64,000 nucleotides of DNA from an uncultured Flavobacteriales bacterium (GTDB lineage Bacteria; Bacteroidota; Bacteroidia; Palsa-965), in NCBI GenBank assembly GCA_903873905.1, contig CAIQQJ010000059.1, forward strand, positions 1 through 64,000, given 5' to 3'. Positions 61,152 to 64,000 of this stretch are shown here, piece after piece (the first letter of the stretch is position 1; each line of letters starts with the position of its first letter). Made by a program: the position numbers and the translations under genes. The notes below the pieces were generated by a model. That model was not told the DNA's origin, did no database searches, and worked only from the letters and a program-made list of their open reading frames with translations.

Positions 61152-61199
61152 TGTCAGACTGAGTGTCCCAATAGAATTGTTGGGATGTATCGAAGCCTA
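61152..61199 (+). repeat. Intergenic element family 2 copy carrying a CCCAAYA hairpin; right edge overlaps the rplI stop codon
   Basis: TGTCAGACTGAGTGT-CCCAATAGAATTGTTGGG-ATGTATCGAAGCCTA. Confidence 0.8.
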
Positions 61200-61646
61200 C
61201 TCAGGAACTACTTCAAATTGGAATGAAGCAACAACTTCCTTGTGCAAACGAACTTTCGCATTATATACGCCAGTTGTTTTTACAGTTTCCTCGTTCTCAA
61301 TCGTAATATTGCGACGATCAAGTTCGAATCCAAGTTTGCGAAGAGCTTCTGTCAATTGAACACTTGTGATTGATCCGAAAATTTTTCCGTTTTCGCCAGT
61401 CTTAGCACCAACTTTAACGATCATTTCTCCGAGTTTCGCTGCGTTCTTTTCAGCTTCAGCTTTAATCTTAACTTCTTTATGTGCGCGCTGTTTTACGTTT
61501 TCAGCGTGAATTTTTTTCGCAGTTGCATCAGCGGCAATTGCTATTCCTTTTGGAATAAGAAAATTGCGACCAAATCCTGGGCGAACATTTACAACATCGT
61601 CTTTATAGCCGAGGTTCTTTACGTCTTGTTTTAGAATGATTTCCAT
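61197..61646 (-). CDS. rplI: 50S ribosomal protein L9
   Basis: MEIILKQDVKNLGYKDDVVNVRPGFGRNFLIPKGIAI. Confidence 0.98.
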   Translation of the reverse strand: MEIILKQDVKNLGYKDDVVNVRPGFGRNFLIPKGIAIAADATAKKIHAENVKQRAHKEVKIKAEAEKNAAKLGEMIVKVGAKTGENGKIFGSITSVQLTEALRKLGFELDRRNITIENEETVKTTGVYNAKVRLHKEVVASFQFEVVPE

Positions 61647-61661
61647 TTTGTGTTCCTCCGT

Positions 61662-61931
61662 TTATTTAAGTTGGTCGGCCACGTATGGCATAAGAGCGAT
61701 GTGACGAGCGCGTTTAACTGCACTTCCAACTTTACGTTGGTATTTCACAGATGTTCCAGTGAGACGGCGTGGCAACAATTTGCCTTGCTCGTTTACGAAC
61801 TTCAAAAGGAAAGTTGCGTCTTTGTAATCAATGTATTTAATACCGGCTTTCTTGAAGCGACAGTATTTTTTCTTTTTTACCTCAACAGATGGTGGGTTGA
61901 GATAGCGGATTTCAGAGCTATTTTCTGCCAT
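61662..61931 (-). CDS. rpsR: 30S ribosomal protein S18
   Basis: [61 protein letters not shown]; start reset to the ATG at 61931. Confidence 0.97.
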   Translation of the reverse strand: MAENSSEIRYLNPPSVEVKKKKYCRFKKAGIKYIDYKDATFLLKFVNEQGKLLPRRLTGTSVKYQRKVGSAVKRARHIALMPYVADQLK

Positions 61932-61950
61932 GTTTTTTTCGTGTTGAGGA

Positions 61951-62310
61951 TTAAACTGATTCTTTTTCTTTTTTCGCATTCTTCAAACGTGTGCGACGCT
62001 TCTCAGCATAAGCAACACCGTGTTTGTCGAGAGCAACTGTCATGAAACGTAGGATACGCTCATCACGTTTGAAAGTAACTTCAAGTTCTGCAACGGCAGC
62101 GCCATCTTTAGCAGTGAACTCGAATAAATGATAATGGCCGGTGGACTTCTTTTGGATCTGGTAGGCTAGCTTTCTTAAGCCCCAAGATTCCTCGTGAATG
62201 ATGTTCGCTCCAAGATCCTTAATGGTCTTGCGGAACTTGCCCACCGCCTCCTTTGCCTGATCTTCAGACAAAACGGGAGTTAAAATGAAGACGGTTTCGT
62301 AATGATACAT
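61951..62310 (-). CDS. rpsF: 30S ribosomal protein S6
   Basis: [27 protein letters not shown]...[18 protein letters not shown]. Confidence 0.97.
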   Translation of the reverse strand: MYHYETVFILTPVLSEDQAKEAVGKFRKTIKDLGANIIHEESWGLRKLAYQIQKKSTGHYHLFEFTAKDGAAVAELEVTFKRDERILRFMTVALDKHGVAYAEKRRTRLKNAKKEKESV

Positions 62311-62348
62311 TTTGTTGGTTTTTGTTTACCCCCATTATTGGGGATGGC

Positions 62349-62378
62349 AAAGGTAGTAATTTCAGTCAATTCACCAAT
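62349..62378 (-). promoter_or_regulatory. Putative Bacteroidota-type promoter for rpsF-rpsR-rplI
   Basis: minus strand TTG-N19-TACCTTTG, matching TTG/TAnnTTTG, about 40 nt upstream of the rpsF ATG. Confidence 0.65.
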
Positions 62379-62462
62379 GAAAATCTAATAATCCGAATAT
62401 TATTTTCAAAACAGTCTGGAAAAGGAAAATCCCCTAAACTATTGAAGTTCAGAGGATTTGTG

Positions 62463-62534
62463 TAGCCCGTACGAGAATCGAACTCGTGTTTACAGAATGA
62501 AAATCTGCTGTCCTAACCCCTAGACGAACGGGCC
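62463..62534 (-). tRNA. tRNA-Glu (anticodon TTC)
   Basis: minus strand GGCCCGTTCGTCTAGGGGTTAGGACAGCAGATTTTCATTCTGTAAACACGAGTTCGATTCTCGTACGGGCTA; cloverleaf pairs by eye; 3' CCA not encoded. Confidence 0.95.
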
Positions 62535-62617
62535 GTGTTTGTTTTGGGAGTGCAAATTTAGACTGAAATTCGAATTCTGCAACAAATGGAGCAAAAAGAG
62601 GTGATTTATTATTCAAA

Positions 62618-63313
62618 CTATTCTGGAAGATCGGTGTCTGCTTGAAATCTGAAGCCAAGCCTTTTCCCTGTCTTCACCGTCATCATTGAACTTTCTTCAA
62701 GTACTTGGGCAATTGTGACCACTTTCATTTCTTCGAAGGGAGGCGTAAATAAATCGAAGTTGAGACAATAAACAATCGAAGATTCGACAATTTTCTTCAA
62801 TTCCTCTTTATTTAAGATAGCATTTGCGAAATCGTTGTACATAAATCCGAGCTGGCGTTTTCCTTCAACAAAATAATGCTGGTCTTTATTAAGGAAAATC
62901 CTTGCTACTAAATATCCTAGATCATTTGCTCGATTGTATTTAAAGGAATCCGCAAGGAAATTATAAATGTTAATCATGCCACAAAAAGAATTTCCTGTGT
63001 TTTCCTTCACATAAGATGTCTTCCACATTTGGTGAGAGGTGTCAAATTCAAACACATTCGTGTGCATGTGAAAAATCAATACATCACCTGCCACTCTTAA
63101 TTCAACTTCGAATTCACTTTTGTCTTTGTACTCAACAAGGATGCGTTTGTCAATGGCGGTTGCCTTCGGGCGCAACTCATCAGCTACTTCTTTCACCACC
63201 TGTTTTAGTTCCCTAAAAACATCAATGGTCTTATAAAAAACATCCTGCTTCAGGGATGCCTTTTCCTTTAGAAGTTGTAAAATTGTTTCGTTTGCAGATT
63301 TTTCTGACATCAC
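62618..63313 (-). CDS. Conserved hypothetical protein
   Basis: 231-aa ORF, no recognised motif. Confidence 0.7.
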   Translation of the reverse strand: MMSEKSANETILQLLKEKASLKQDVFYKTIDVFRELKQVVKEVADELRPKATAIDKRILVEYKDKSEFEVELRVAGDVLIFHMHTNVFEFDTSHQMWKTSYVKENTGNSFCGMINIYNFLADSFKYNRANDLGYLVARIFLNKDQHYFVEGKRQLGFMYNDFANAILNKEELKKIVESSIVYCLNFDLFTPPFEEMKVVTIAQVLEESSMMTVKTGKRLGFRFQADTDLPE

Positions 63314-63404
63314 TTTGAATTTATAAGTTCCAAAATTTTATTCTGAGATCAGAAAATAAATTATTAATTATTCCTGAACTCAAAATACCAAACTCCTTTT
63401 TGTT

Positions 63405-64000
63405 TTAATATGCTCTTGCAAAAACCACACGTTGTGAAGATGGATTTCCTGAGAAAATACATTTGCCATCTTCCATTTTATTATTCAAAGGAATACAACG
63501 AATGGTAGCTTTTGTTTTTTCCTTGATCTTCTGCTCCGTTTCTGGCGTACCATCCCAATGTGCATGAATAAAACCACCTTTTTCCAAAGCCGCTTCGAAC
63601 TCCTCAAACGTATCTACAATATGAGTGCTGGATTGTTGACGCTGAAGTGCTGCATTGAACATTGAATTTTGAATTTCATCCATCAGTCCAAAAACAATAT
63701 TGACAACTTCAGAACGATCAACACTTATCTTGGTTAAGGTATCGCGACGAGCCAATTCAATTTTTCCATTCTCCAAATCTTTCGGTCCAATTCCTAAACG
63801 TACTGGCACACCGCGCAATTCATGTTCAGCGAATTTAAATCCTGGACGTTGCGTATCACGATCATCAAACTTTACACGAATGTTTTTTTCTTCTAATTCT
63901 TTTTTCAAGATAGAAACATGTTCAATAATTCGCGCATGTTCTTCATCCGTCTTATAAATCGGAACTATCACCACTTGAATTGGCGCCATTTTCGGAGGTA
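63405..64000 (-). CDS. proS: Prolyl-tRNA synthetase, C-terminal part (5' end beyond the window)
   Basis: APIQVVIVPIYKTDEEHARI anticodon-binding domain; KFDDRDTQRPGFKFAEHELRGVPVRLGIGPKDLENG; ORF runs off the window edge. Confidence 0.95.
   Translation of the reverse strand, partial: PPKMAPIQVVIVPIYKTDEEHARIIEHVSILKKELEEKNIRVKFDDRDTQRPGFKFAEHELRGVPVRLGIGPKDLENGKIELARRDTLTKISVDRSEVVNIVFGLMDEIQNSMFNAALQRQQSSTHIVDTFEEFEAALEKGGFIHAHWDGTPETEQKIKEKTKATIRCIPLNNKMEDGKCIFSGNPSSQRVVFARAY

Noticed and set aside
62311-62345. CCCCAATAATGGGG hairpin as an S6:S18 autoregulatory leader
   Set aside because: Small palindrome at the start of the leader without the CCG-bulge feature I remember for the S6:S18 motif; left uncalled.

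Overview
This 64-kb window looks like a chromosomal segment of a Bacteroidota bacterium. Supporting signs are a Bat aerotolerance operon, T9SS/gliding-type C-terminal domains, a TAnnTTTG-type promoter and a Q/N-rich Rho insertion. Gene content is mostly housekeeping: rho, mpl, priA, polX, gap, lipA, ung, hemE, lhgO, aconitase, rpsF-rpsR-rplI, tRNA-Glu and a partial proS. It also holds several surface proteins: two paralogous SprB-repeat adhesins, a BNR-repeat T9SS protein, a T9SS-tagged PETase/cutinase-like hydrolase, a TonB receptor and a GATNY-repeat protein. I see no prophage, CRISPR array, transposase or defence island. The least explained signal is in the intergenic DNA. (1) A modular element with core GGGCGTGTCC-[arm1]-GGTCGGGCTTTnCGCTGCAAGTCC-[arm2]-GCTnCAATCCCTCACGCAAAA occurs in 7 clear copies, about one per 9 kb, with interchangeable hairpin arms. 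(2) A second family, GTCAGACTGAG-[hairpin]-TATCGAAG, is often next to the first and shares a CCCAACAnnnnnTGTTGGG hairpin module. (3) Locus-specific short-word repeats (GGTATCTGGTATC, GTGACAAGT, GGGACATGG and others) fold into imperfect hairpins, and one of these appears to have been interrupted by element (1). These are candidate undescribed structured-RNA or mobile/REP-like systems. Everything was read by eye; no searches or folding were run.
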